Assembly: GCA_014885115.2 (NCBI GenBank)
Contig: WKLE02001627.1
Coordinates: 5,212 to 36,253, forward strand
Direction: 5' to 3'
Length of the DNA stretch: 31,042 nucleotides
From: Asterionellopsis glacialis
Lineage: Eukaryota; Bacillariophyta; Plagiogrammaphyceae; Rhaphoneidales; Asterionellopsidaceae
The position numbers and the translations under genes are program-made. The notes below the pieces were generated by a model that was not told where the DNA came from, did not search any database, and was given only the letters and a program-made list of their open reading frames with translations. This document shows positions 20,801-28,982 of the stretch, piece after piece (position 1 is the first letter of the stretch; every line of letters begins with the position of its first letter).

Positions 20801-21163
20801 ATTTTCGACATTACTGTCGTCGTCATCGTCAGAATCAACCCAGAAAAATCTTGTTGGACTCTTAGCATTAGAAGTGTTGTCATTCATCGTGGGTGTACGG
20901 TAGGAATAAGTGGAAGCAGAGGAGGAAACCCAGCAAAAACGTGTTTTACCAAAGCCTAATGGATGAGGAAGTTCATCCTCTCCCTCCGAATCATCATCTG
21001 TCAACGTCATATCGTTCTCTTCTTCTGACAAGGAATCATCACTTTCATCTGTACTGGTGCTGGAATACCCAGACGGGTTTCCTGCCCCATCACGAAACGG
21101 AGAAAAATTAGACTTCACACGAATGTGATTAGTTTTCACCGGAGACAATGAAAAACGAACCAT
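17825..21163 (-). CDS. GLE1: GLE1 fused to an FG-repeat/CCCH tail (NUP42-like)
   Basis: GLE1 is the mRNA-export factor on the cytoplasmic face of the nuclear pore; with IP6 it activates the DEAD-box ATPase DBP5. This single-exon protein has 1112 residues, starting at the ATG at 21161-21163; the open frame runs further upstream without another ATG. Residues 35-70 are acidic. Residues 245-390 are a K/E/Q-rich coiled coil. Residues 410-690 are the GLE1 helical domain (GDGFPLAAMLTEV, KCPTAIPTLP and GGHKGAVDWLERFLGLLP blocks). After an Ala-rich linker comes a ~375-residue tail: three CCCH fingers of C-x7-C-x5-C-x3-H form (Cys742/750/756-His760, Cys998/1006/1012-His1016, Cys1092/1100/1106-His1110) and about 22 FG dipeptides, mostly PFG. 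CCCH plus FG is the layout of NUP42/NLP1, which binds GLE1 in animals. The fusion reading is my inference. It is divergent from the Mad3 gene. Confidence 0.9.
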   Translation of the reverse strand: MVRFSLSPVKTNHIRVKSNFSPFRDGAGNPSGYSSTSTDESDDSLSEEENDMTLTDDDSEGEDELPHPLGFGKTRFCWVSSSASTYSYRTPTMNDNTSNAKSPTRFFWVDSDDDDDSNVENENHVEFKSNAMNQGELVTPFSDKKITPHRRHHNTQAVGYPISHSSWHEQSFPPIESYTSSHTAPIQSLVKYEIQDQYQKSSQNQNQNDSGVDKLTQLLEAASIVDPNTAFPQKQQQQDVENDPGRRMWELTRTVSIHLEQIKKEAKEEKMRLYQQNKDAVKGLKMLLDQTLKEAQQIEKKEQDLIKAQQQKEEQERIDREAVEKEKQQQKLQKEEQIRAQQEEQQRQKQEKEEQIKAQQRKEQEVLLKKTEYVTKAKKLVSKLAELRESVKPFESSKSPHVKKRRFQMKKTVAGKINTLSHDTQKVQSVAEDVNKVILEARSHDEHIKQQIQSGNGEFTSDMARGKRYLLDLLASNVMVRVQAESFNGTRGDGFPLAAMLTEVSTQAKEIVPILAAHIYTKCPTAIPTLPHPSPDASETELMESLGMLKNESTGEYETFERFLSRTEGLISIVANIMASKPENHNLLGGHKGAVDWLERFLGLLPPQQKPLPLLTAPVLVSFLTGTGHMLSHKYPDQFQTHLSKIMDDIIHRLDEGTIGQPSATRLKKLLENGFNGFQSKVPDGAVPDLYDGGAITEQVAVEAAAVKAAKVEAAAAASAGNSGGGTYENPAGRGSGGKQICRYFANGNCRHGDNCKFSHDLSGGGENMANANDSSNVSYTNSHLHNPFGSGSSGASNQQQSQNSNSQSNPFGRSSSSISTNSQSGGFGDSGASPFGGGGGGGGIGQNQNISAVNSSNPFGSDGGHNSMSSTPFGQSNPSPFGGNSGSGTSNPSPFGQSANANPSPFGETSGGQSISGGNTTSTNPFGGGGNTRNTPFGNTNAQQQPFGGGSGANSQINPFGSTTQPAPFGGNNTQSQQSTPFGGGADNANGGKKGPCKFFLQGSCRNGANCKFSHETGGGNGSGQSNSFGGNGAFGGNAPPNPFGGGSGGGSFGNNQSTPFGGSISGFGGGDKTSQSTSFGGGGTDNRPKCRFFAQGTCRNGANCNFSHQS

Positions 21164-21256
21164 AATTTTTTCTCCTCTCTCTCCCTCTTTCTGCTTGTGT
21201 TCACTCTCAGTTTGATTAGGATCTTGCGTACCAGTGGTTCGTTTGAACAATTAATG

Positions 21257-21287
21257 TCTTCTCTCTCTCTCTCTCTCTCTCTTTCTA
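21257..21287. repeat. (CT)n microsatellite upstream of GLE1
   Basis: About 14 CT units lie ~95 bp upstream of the GLE1 ATG (GA repeat on the gene's strand). This is the likely 5' UTR or promoter region. Confidence 0.75.
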
Positions 21288-22065
21288 GGAAAACTATACA
21301 ACTGTCACAACGCCATCGGCAGCAACCATCACAAAATTCTTTCGTTGGCTCTTTTTCCTTGCTAGAGAGGGAGTGACAAAAAGATAGCAAGAGACTTGAG
21401 GCGCACCGCTGAAGGGAGTGAGATGCGCGCTTTTGGAGTGCCCCATCTGAGAAGACCTTTGAGAGTTAAGGTTAATTTGAAATACATACCGGTAATCGTA
21501 CGAACGTACCTGTACATACCTGGGGTACCTTTGGTACAACAATAGTGCTGACTGTCCGTGGGTAGAAAATCAACGATATTTTATGACGTCAATCAAGAAT
21601 CCCTTTGTAAGTAAATGAAACAGCCGTTGCAAAACGATTTATTGAAGTTAAATTTACTATAGGAAAAATAGTAGAGATGTACTATGTTTCACAAATTCAA
21701 AATCTCTGTTTGATTTTGTGATTGTCGGGCGTTTGATGCTGGTTTGATCGTCATCCCTAACGCGTGCTTTCCTACCAAGTACAGGTACAGTTTCTTTGCT
21801 TGCTTGTTCTAAGACTCTACAGGAATAAATCCTCTAGAGTGACTCTGGAGCAGGACCTCTCTCTAACAGTTCTAACAGAGACTAAGAAGCACATTCAGTG
21901 TAGTTGATAGCCTTTCCGCAGTTTTCGTTGTTATTGTACTCGTATCTCTTTGTTATAGCACAGTCAGTCGGTATTATATGGTTCTCTATCTATAGTTAGC
22001 GTTTGAATCAAGGCCCCAATAACAAACAGCATCCTTCCATCCTTTGTCAACGACCGATAATCAAT
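21288..22065. other. Divergent intergenic region between GLE1 and Mad3 genes
   Basis: Together with the microsatellite this ~0.9-kb region must contain the promoters of both divergent genes. It holds a GTACC-rich cluster at about 21488-21540 and an AGTACAGGTACAG word near 21779. No further gene is seen. Confidence 0.5.
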
Positions 22066-25002
22066 ATGGATACTTCAACAACAGCAGCACCTGCTTGGGA
22101 ACTAAGCAAGGAGAATGCTGCCCCACTACAACAGGGTCGTAATGTTGTCGAGTTAGAAAAATCATTTTCCACCGCTGCTACTTCATCCAAAAAACTGTCC
22201 GAAACTCAACAAGAGGAAAATCAAAAGATGATTGAACATTACGAACGCTTGGTTCGTCCCAAGTCCAACAGCAATGATGACAATAATAGTAACGACGATC
22301 CATTAATCCATTGGTTATCGTATATCAAATACTTTCAAGATACGTTCCCATCCGACACACATGAACAGTTCTTATTAATGGAACGATGTACACGTGATCT
22401 TGTATCCAATCCTCGATATGCCAACGATGTACGTTTCATTCGTGTCTGTGTCACGTATGCTGATAAGACATCATCCCCACAAGATGTATTCAAATATTTG
22501 CATTCACAAAAGGTCGGGTCTGGCGTGGCGCTCTTTTGGGTAGCTTGGGCATGGGTCTCCGAAAACAAAGGTGATTATGCCTTTGCTGAAAAGGTATTTA
22601 AAAAGGGTATTAGTAAAAATGCAAAACCTATCAAAATGTTAAAACAACGACAAAAACAATTTCAACGACGAATGTCAAGACATTGGCTTAATACGAGTTC
22701 TGCTGATGCTATAGACGAAGAAGCAGAAGAAGAGGGTAGTATGAAGAGAGGGGCGCTGGGGTCACTCAGTCGAGATGCGGTGAGGTACAATGATCGATCA
22801 TCCCGGAGTAGCAGTTCAGGATCACAACAACGCCAAAGAGGACAGCAGCATGGTAGTAGTCTATCTACATTTTCAGTTCGTAACAACAGCATTCAATCAT
22901 CATCATCTACAGGCAATGGCAACGTTCCTTCAGCTAAGGGAGGATTTCAAGTCTTTGTCGAAGAAAACAATGAAAATGAGGGTGGATACAATCTAGATCA
23001 ATCACATGCAAACATTGGATCCCGTGAAATGGTTAAGGATGCCGATCGAAAGAAGGAAAACACCCTTGCTGCAGCACGATGGGATGAACACGGTGGGTTA
23101 AGAACAGGAGGAGCAACAACATCGTCAGCTGCAATCAGTAATGGCTTGCCACCATCGAATGCAGTTCCTAATGTCTTTTCGGCTCAGGCAAGATCACAAA
23201 GTTCTTCATCGTCGTCATCTTCGTCTTCGGGACCTCCACCACCATTTGTTATTCATGTGGATGAAGAGTGTGCGGCGGAATTAAAGAAGAAGGAAGAACA
23301 AGAAGAACACGAGCGGGAAAAAGAACGGTGTCAAAGGGAAAGAGATCAGCGAACTTTACGACAAAAGATGGATGCTGGTATTGCTGAAAAGTTAGCAAGG
23401 GACCCAATGAGGTATGTTAAGAATGCATCGAAGCTCGCTTCAGATCAAGCCAAGGAAGAGCAGCATCAACACAGTAACAACAAAGAAAGGGCTGGTACCA
23501 ACTCTACAAAAGATGGAAAGAAGGAAAGTCAATCTAGTGGTGGTGGTGTTTCATGTGGATTCAATAAACGCCTTTTAAGCAAGGATTCAACTGGGCAAGA
23601 GCAATGTTTCGAAGAAGGGAGATCCAAAATATCCTACTATAGGCTACTTGTCGCAGATACTAATTTCAATATGCTTGCCGTGCCTAAGGTACAGGATGCT
23701 AGTACGATTGATGAAGATATTGAGATGGAACAAGCATCCATAGATGAGGATGATGTTGAAATGGAAGAAGACCCTTCTGTTGGTACCGATGATCAAGCTC
23801 CATCAAAAAGCCCTTATCTACGTAAAGTTTTGTTTTGTCCAAACACCAGCGTTGATAGTCGAAATGTAAGCTTTGGTCGTAACGCATCGACGGCAAGTTC
23901 TACAGTAGACGAAAATGCAGCTGTTGGAGGCCCTGTGGCAAAGGAGGAAGAAACGATTAATACAAAGCTTGCCATGAAAGAATTGAGCATGATGTTCGCA
24001 AGTCCAGTTATGGGCTTGGAAGATATTTCTGAAAGGGGTCCACCTCAAGTGCAGCAAAGTTTTATGGAAGGAGGCGCCAGTGATTCCTTCAGGGCCGTTG
24101 ATGATACTAAAGATGAAAACCACGAGGAAGATGGTGATACTGCATCATTTTCTGTTGTCGAAGGTCTATTCGGTCCTAATCAGAATGAGACGTCTACTGC
24201 GAAAACAAAGGATGGAAATGAAAATCACGGTGCACCTCGTAACCCAAGATCACGAATCAACACCACGAATGCATTACGGTCACTCGATGACTACCCAAAC
24301 TCAGATCAACCTGATGACCATATAGATGTAGAGACTGAAGTTGTTAATGCAGGTGGTGGATTTGCTGTTTATTGCGACGACGAAGTCAGTGGCGGAGGTA
24401 GTACGCCTGTTCCCGGCAGCGACGAACCTCCAACAAAGGAGGCCTTTGAAATATACCAAGACAAAGGTGCATCTAAGAGTAAGAAAAATACCTCGTTGAC
24501 AAAAGGAGGATTTGAAATTTTCTATGATGATGCTAAGGCAGAGGGCAATGACCCAACCAAATCGAAGTCTAGAGAACTGGCGACAAGCCAAAAATTTGAC
24601 ATTTTCTGTGATGACCAACAAGATAGTTCGTCAGCTCGATCGAAGGAACCAAATTGTGCCAAATCAAGTAAATCAGCTCCATTTTCAATCTTCCAGGATG
24701 GTCATAGTGATGATGAGGAAGAAACAAAAAATCCATCCCATGAAAATGGTGATGATGGTGATACAGCAACGTTTTCTCAAGTTGGCGATGCTCTTGACTT
24801 TTTGGATGATTTCGGTCAACAATCGGTAGTTTCGTCAAGGTCGAAGGCACGTCGGAAAAGTTCCAAATTTCAAGCAGTCTACAAAACAGGGACCCCGACC
24901 GATGATTTCAAGCGATATGGGTTGCCAAACAATGCTACTGGTGTACTTCTAGGAAACGATTGCTTCGGAGACATTTCAAGAATCGATGTGGATGAAAATT
25001 GA
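22066..25002 (+). CDS. Mad3/BubR1-like spindle checkpoint protein, no kinase domain
   Basis: The 978-residue intronless protein starts at the ATG at 22066; the frame extends 21 codons upstream without ATG. Mad3/BubR1 joins the mitotic checkpoint complex and blocks APC/C-Cdc20 as a pseudosubstrate. Residues 11-25 (WELSKENAAPLQQGR) nearly match the human BubR1 KEN1 helix (KEN 15-17). Residues 52-208 form the Bub1/Mad3 TPR domain (IHWLSYIKYF, LHSQKVGSGVALFWVAWAW, FQRRMSRHWL). An ABBA motif (FQVFVE, 294), KEN2 (330-332) and a second ABBA (FVIHVD, 394) form the known ABBA-KEN2-ABBA cassette. CFEEGRSKISYYR (514-526) resembles the Bub3-binding GLEBS motif. TKLAMKELSMMF (633-644) resembles the conserved motif between KEN2 and kinase in Bub1/BubR1. 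LEDISE (651-656) fits the PP2A-B56 LxxIxE motif. Five more ABBA-like motifs lie at 766, 794, 816, 844 and 873. There is no kinase domain. Confidence 0.95.
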   Translation: MDTSTTAAPAWELSKENAAPLQQGRNVVELEKSFSTAATSSKKLSETQQEENQKMIEHYERLVRPKSNSNDDNNSNDDPLIHWLSYIKYFQDTFPSDTHEQFLLMERCTRDLVSNPRYANDVRFIRVCVTYADKTSSPQDVFKYLHSQKVGSGVALFWVAWAWVSENKGDYAFAEKVFKKGISKNAKPIKMLKQRQKQFQRRMSRHWLNTSSADAIDEEAEEEGSMKRGALGSLSRDAVRYNDRSSRSSSSGSQQRQRGQQHGSSLSTFSVRNNSIQSSSSTGNGNVPSAKGGFQVFVEENNENEGGYNLDQSHANIGSREMVKDADRKKENTLAAARWDEHGGLRTGGATTSSAAISNGLPPSNAVPNVFSAQARSQSSSSSSSSSSGPPPPFVIHVDEECAAELKKKEEQEEHEREKERCQRERDQRTLRQKMDAGIAEKLARDPMRYVKNASKLASDQAKEEQHQHSNNKERAGTNSTKDGKKESQSSGGGVSCGFNKRLLSKDSTGQEQCFEEGRSKISYYRLLVADTNFNMLAVPKVQDASTIDEDIEMEQASIDEDDVEMEEDPSVGTDDQAPSKSPYLRKVLFCPNTSVDSRNVSFGRNASTASSTVDENAAVGGPVAKEEETINTKLAMKELSMMFASPVMGLEDISERGPPQVQQSFMEGGASDSFRAVDDTKDENHEEDGDTASFSVVEGLFGPNQNETSTAKTKDGNENHGAPRNPRSRINTTNALRSLDDYPNSDQPDDHIDVETEVVNAGGGFAVYCDDEVSGGGSTPVPGSDEPPTKEAFEIYQDKGASKSKKNTSLTKGGFEIFYDDAKAEGNDPTKSKSRELATSQKFDIFCDDQQDSSSARSKEPNCAKSSKSAPFSIFQDGHSDDEEETKNPSHENGDDGDTATFSQVGDALDFLDDFGQQSVVSSRSKARRKSSKFQAVYKTGTPTDDFKRYGLPNNATGVLLGNDCFGDISRIDVDEN

Positions 25003-25890
25003 ATTAGATAGTTATAGAGTTTAATGAAGGATAAAGTAATGATTCTAGCTTAAGGATGACGAGGGATTTGAAGTTTTATATCTAAGATTGATTCGTCCCA
25101 GATAATTTTATAGCTAATATAATTAATATAACAATGATTGGTAAAATGACCCAAAGAAGAATTCAAGTACTTTTGATTGGAAAGATGATTCGAACTATGA
25201 TTGTTTTGTATTAAGAAGAGACCTGACTAAAGTCTTTAAGCAAACTGGCTATGGGAAGTGGCACGCATATGCTACTTCTTGTACCTTTGTACCTTTTAGT
25301 TTCGGAGGACCAATATGTATGCATGGTTAGTTGTTGTATTGTTTTCTATCCTTGTCAAATAAGCCACGCTACTTTGGTCCTAGTTGACAGAAAGTCATGG
25401 TACGCATGAAGGTATTAATACAATGTTAAAATCTACATTGGGACGGTCATTGTCGATCAAGGAACACATAACATTAGCAGGATTGGCAACGCTCAATGCT
25501 ATTTGCGACGAAGAAGTTACATCGCATGGGCTTGGTTAGGGTTGGAATCCTCCATCCCAAGCTTGGAAGAAAGGTACCTGTACCAGGTACGTAACTCGCG
25601 AATTTTTGAATTTTTAAACGTCAGTTTTACGTCACAAATTTGTCTGTAGATACTGGTACACGTAGGATGGTTCAAACTTTATTCCAAAACGCACGCGTTT
25701 GCCACGTGCAACCGAAAATGGTTCCTACGGATGGATTTGTAACATTATTAGGTTTGCAATGCCGTACAGTACAAGATGTTGTAATGATAAGATCTTTTGA
25801 ATGCGCTACGAAGCACACAAAGCAACTTTACGTCATTGCATATACATATTGTGTAATATTTGTCAATTGTGATAAAGGCAAGAAGACACC
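25003..25890. other. Intergenic with short open frames upstream of the flavoprotein
   Basis: The region holds a GGTACCTGTACCAGGTAC cluster at about 25574-25592 and GTACC words near 25280. A 38-codon ATG frame at 25423-25539 looks code-like but matches nothing I know. A 75-codon ATG frame at 25668-25894 ends in TGA overlapping the ATG of the next gene. Neither is called as a gene. Confidence 0.45.
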
Positions 25891-27621
25891 ATGAGGAAAA
25901 AAATTAATCTGTTCCATCGATTTGAAGCTGTTTTCACTATTTCGTCACTTTTGTTGTTTCTCAGCTATTGTGTGGAATCCTCGTTCTTATTTGTCGAGGC
26001 TTACAGTGTGCCATCCGCATCAACAACACCAACAGTAAAATTACCGTTGGATTCCTCTCCTAGATCTACTACAAAGGATAACGACAATAACAAGAATAAG
26101 AACAACAACAGCAACAAACCCACCGACCTATTAAAGTGGTTGATTGTTGGTGGTGGACCACACGGAGTACACATAGCAACACGTCTTTTAGGGGAGGTCC
26201 CTACGACGTCTTTATCCAACTTATGTATCGTAGACGATGAACCGCAATTATTGCATAAGTGGAAGACACGTACAGCTGCAACGGGTATGACCTACCTTCG
26301 ATCTTCATCATCATATCATTTAGATGTAAAAGAAGATAGTCTAAGACAATATGCATATGCCACCACAGCCAATACTGAGAATCATAATAGTATGCAACGA
26401 ATACGTGAATCTGGAACAATCGCTACGCGTCGTCGAAATCGAAAAAAGTCAAATAATAATAATACTCCTATGATTTTTGCATCAGATTACAAACGTCCAC
26501 TGCTGAGTTTTTTTAATCAACACTGTGATTATGTTATTGAAGAGAATCATCTTCATGATGTTCATATACAGGGAATGGTAACTGATATCATACCCCATGA
26601 TGATTATGTAAAGGTACAAATCAAACGACCCACTGGTGATATCACGGAAACGTATGCAGAAAATATAGTATTAGCATTAGGCAGTGACACGCCTGCATAT
26701 CCAAATTGGGTTCATGATGAAATGATACAGACAGGTAAAGTCCGACATATTTTTGATGGTGAAAACAACAAGAAGATGAATGATGATGTTCAAAACAATA
26801 ATCATAGTCAGCATCATCATCATCGCTCAATTGCCATTGTAGGAGGAGGTATATCCGCCGCTCATTTAGCACTTAAACTGCAGAGAGAAGCAACCGCAGC
26901 TGCTGCAGCAGCAAAAAATCTTAATGAGAACAACGCTGACAATAATGTGCAAACTACGACGACTATTCATATTATATGTCGTCATGCATTACGTGAACAA
27001 CAATTTGACACACATCAAGATTGGATGATGGATTCCTATGCTATTAAAAGGAGTTTGGATGGTGGTGGACAGGGTATGCCACAATGTCAACGTCATTTTG
27101 CAAATCTAGATTCTTTCATTGAAAGACGAAATGTCATTCAAAAAGAACGGAAAGCGGGTACAATATCAGCATCCGTTAGTAGAGGAAAGGATGGGTTACG
27201 ATATGCCATACAAAGTGAACATGTTCATTGGCATGAGGGAGATATTAAAGATGTTGTATCCTCCTCTTTGATCACACTAGAAAAAGATAAGAATGGTGAC
27301 AATCATGATTCGCTATCTCTCTCATTAACATCTGGCAAAAGTATTGAAGTTGATGAGGTTATTCTTGCTAAAGGATTTGGGAAACGACCACCTGGTAGTG
27401 AACTTATCAATAAGATTGTTCGGAGAAGGGACGATCTTCCAATATGTCCATGTGGATATCCAGCCCCTGATAAAAGTTTAAGATGGCATAAACGGATCTT
27501 TTTAGCAGGAGCTTTAGCTGAATTAGAACTTGGTCCATCGGCAAGGAATATTGCTGGTGCACGGTTGGCATCGGAACGGATCGTTGCTGCTGCCACTGCT
27601 GCTGCTGCTACAACCAGCTAA
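25891..27621 (+). CDS. FAD/NAD(P)-binding flavoprotein with N-terminal signal
   Basis: The 576-residue intronless protein is a two-dinucleotide-fold flavoprotein resembling FAD-NAD(P) proteins of the lysine/ornithine N-hydroxylase-like group; substrate unknown. Residues 83-94 (WLIVGGGPHGVH) are the FAD-binding GxGxxG turn. TGMTYLRSSSSYHLD at 131-145 is the conserved block after it in this group. IVLALGSDTPAYP (259-271) is the ATG-type motif. SIAIVGGGISAAHLAL (313-328) is the second, NAD(P)-binding turn. The C-terminus has KGFGKRPPG, RIFLAGALAELELGPSARNIAGAR and an Ala-rich tail. Residues 13-36 are hydrophobic, with possible cleavage VEA|YS after Ala37, followed by a Ser/Thr/Pro- then Asn/Lys-rich stretch. 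An aromatic residue at +1 after Ala recalls the ASAFAP motif of diatom plastid presequences, so plastid or secretory routing is possible. Asn/His runs near 290-311 are low-complexity inserts. Confidence 0.85.
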   Translation: MRKKINLFHRFEAVFTISSLLLFLSYCVESSFLFVEAYSVPSASTTPTVKLPLDSSPRSTTKDNDNNKNKNNNSNKPTDLLKWLIVGGGPHGVHIATRLLGEVPTTSLSNLCIVDDEPQLLHKWKTRTAATGMTYLRSSSSYHLDVKEDSLRQYAYATTANTENHNSMQRIRESGTIATRRRNRKKSNNNNTPMIFASDYKRPLLSFFNQHCDYVIEENHLHDVHIQGMVTDIIPHDDYVKVQIKRPTGDITETYAENIVLALGSDTPAYPNWVHDEMIQTGKVRHIFDGENNKKMNDDVQNNNHSQHHHHRSIAIVGGGISAAHLALKLQREATAAAAAAKNLNENNADNNVQTTTTIHIICRHALREQQFDTHQDWMMDSYAIKRSLDGGGQGMPQCQRHFANLDSFIERRNVIQKERKAGTISASVSRGKDGLRYAIQSEHVHWHEGDIKDVVSSSLITLEKDKNGDNHDSLSLSLTSGKSIEVDEVILAKGFGKRPPGSELINKIVRRRDDLPICPCGYPAPDKSLRWHKRIFLAGALAELELGPSARNIAGARLASERIVAAATAAAATTS

Positions 27622-28982
27622 TTCGTGGTCGAGTAGGAGTACCCCAAGTCGCAGCAGCGGAAGCGATTGTCGCCATACTGGAGTTATTTTATTGATTCCG
27701 AATCAAGATGTGGATTGACAATGCGGTACCTTAGCACTCGACTTATTGTATAGGATTCTAAAAAAGGTGTATCCAGATTTTCATATGCTTCATTGTGGAT
27801 GTATTCAATACTTCTTTGTGCAGTATACGTTCTGTATCGGATAGGTGTTACTCATTCTCTCAGAGCTTCTTTTCCAATTTTAAGCCATGTTTTGTTCTGT
27901 ACTCGTATTGGGCAACTCAAGCATTTGCGACTTCTAGTAATCCACACTGATAGCGACCAAGATACAAAAATCCCCTGCCGGAGAATCCAAATTTTCAAAA
28001 TGTACTCTAGATACAGACCAACGAGAAGGGCCTAAGGAGAGATCTTCAAATCCGAACCCCCTCCTTTAGAGAAGTGGGGCGAGAGAGATGGTTGTCCTCG
28101 GGACTCAAGACTTTTTATCTACCGGTAACATATAATAACTTATGCCTCTAGGACTTAGAATCCTAGGACCTAGTGCGAGGATTACTAACTACTCCTAGTA
28201 AATAGATGTAGGCGCCCAAAAAAACGAACACTAAAAAAGACTTCCTATTTATATGGCTAGATACCGCTTGGACCTTGGGCCTAAATCATGGTGCTCTAGT
28301 CTAGAGATGCGAATCCCAATCAATTCCCCCTTCAGAGGAGTGGAACTACTCGGGGTTGTAGTTCTCATCCGGTATTCAATATCACATTGATTCTACAGAA
28401 TATGAATACTATGTTGTTGTATGGTTGTCTTATTCTCTCCCAGTCATATTGACCTTAGCATGTGTCGAGTGTCGCATCTGTCTCATTAGGTAATGCATGT
28501 CTTATAAAATGCTTATCAATTTATATTTGTTGTGGGATACTGCTTTTTGTTCTGCAATCGATACAGCAAGTACTAATCCTATCTGGAGGAAAATGATAAA
28601 TGAAGATACTCTGTGCAACATTTTTGTCTGTCTCGTCTCCGAAATTACAATAGATTTCATCCTTTTGAAAATACAACATTTATTCATGAGCATTCAGTCT
28701 TGTCCAAGAATAACAAAGCCACAATGAGAAGCCGATGATGGGAATGCAGCACAACAATGCCTACCTCAAATTCTGTAGGTCAACACGTAAGAGATACTAT
28801 TGTATGTTTAAGTTTTCATTCTACTATAATAGATGTTTCTAAAAAAGTAGTGTAGCAAAAGTGTTCTTCCCGACCTACTGTACGTACAAAGTAAAAAAGT
28901 AACATGGAAATAATGCTAATATCACATAAGATAAAGACATGGCATGTATGTCGGTTCTATTTTAAAATAAAAATATATTCAG
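27622..28982. other. Intergenic, no gene seen
   Basis: The frames here are short and without motifs. The region includes a CCTAGG-rich stretch (about 28150-28200) and a diverged direct repeat (28028-28346). It is the 3' flank of two convergent genes. Confidence 0.5.
28028..28346. repeat. Diverged direct repeat, ~250-265 bp apart
   Basis: The first copy starts GGGCCTAA at 28028 and contains AATCC, CCCCCTCCTTTAGAG and AGTGG (to about 28077). The second starts GGGCCTAA at 28277 and contains AATCC, CCCCCTTCAGAGGAGTGG (to about 28343). The variable spacing suggests two old copies of the same short element. Confidence 0.45.

Noticed and set aside
21164..21250. Longer N-terminus for GLE1
   Set aside because: The open frame upstream begins at a TTG and has no ATG; the first ATG is at 21163.
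22003..22065. Longer N-terminus for the Mad3 protein
   Set aside because: The extra 21 codons begin at TTG, not ATG; the ATG at 22066 places KEN1 at the expected distance from the N-terminus.
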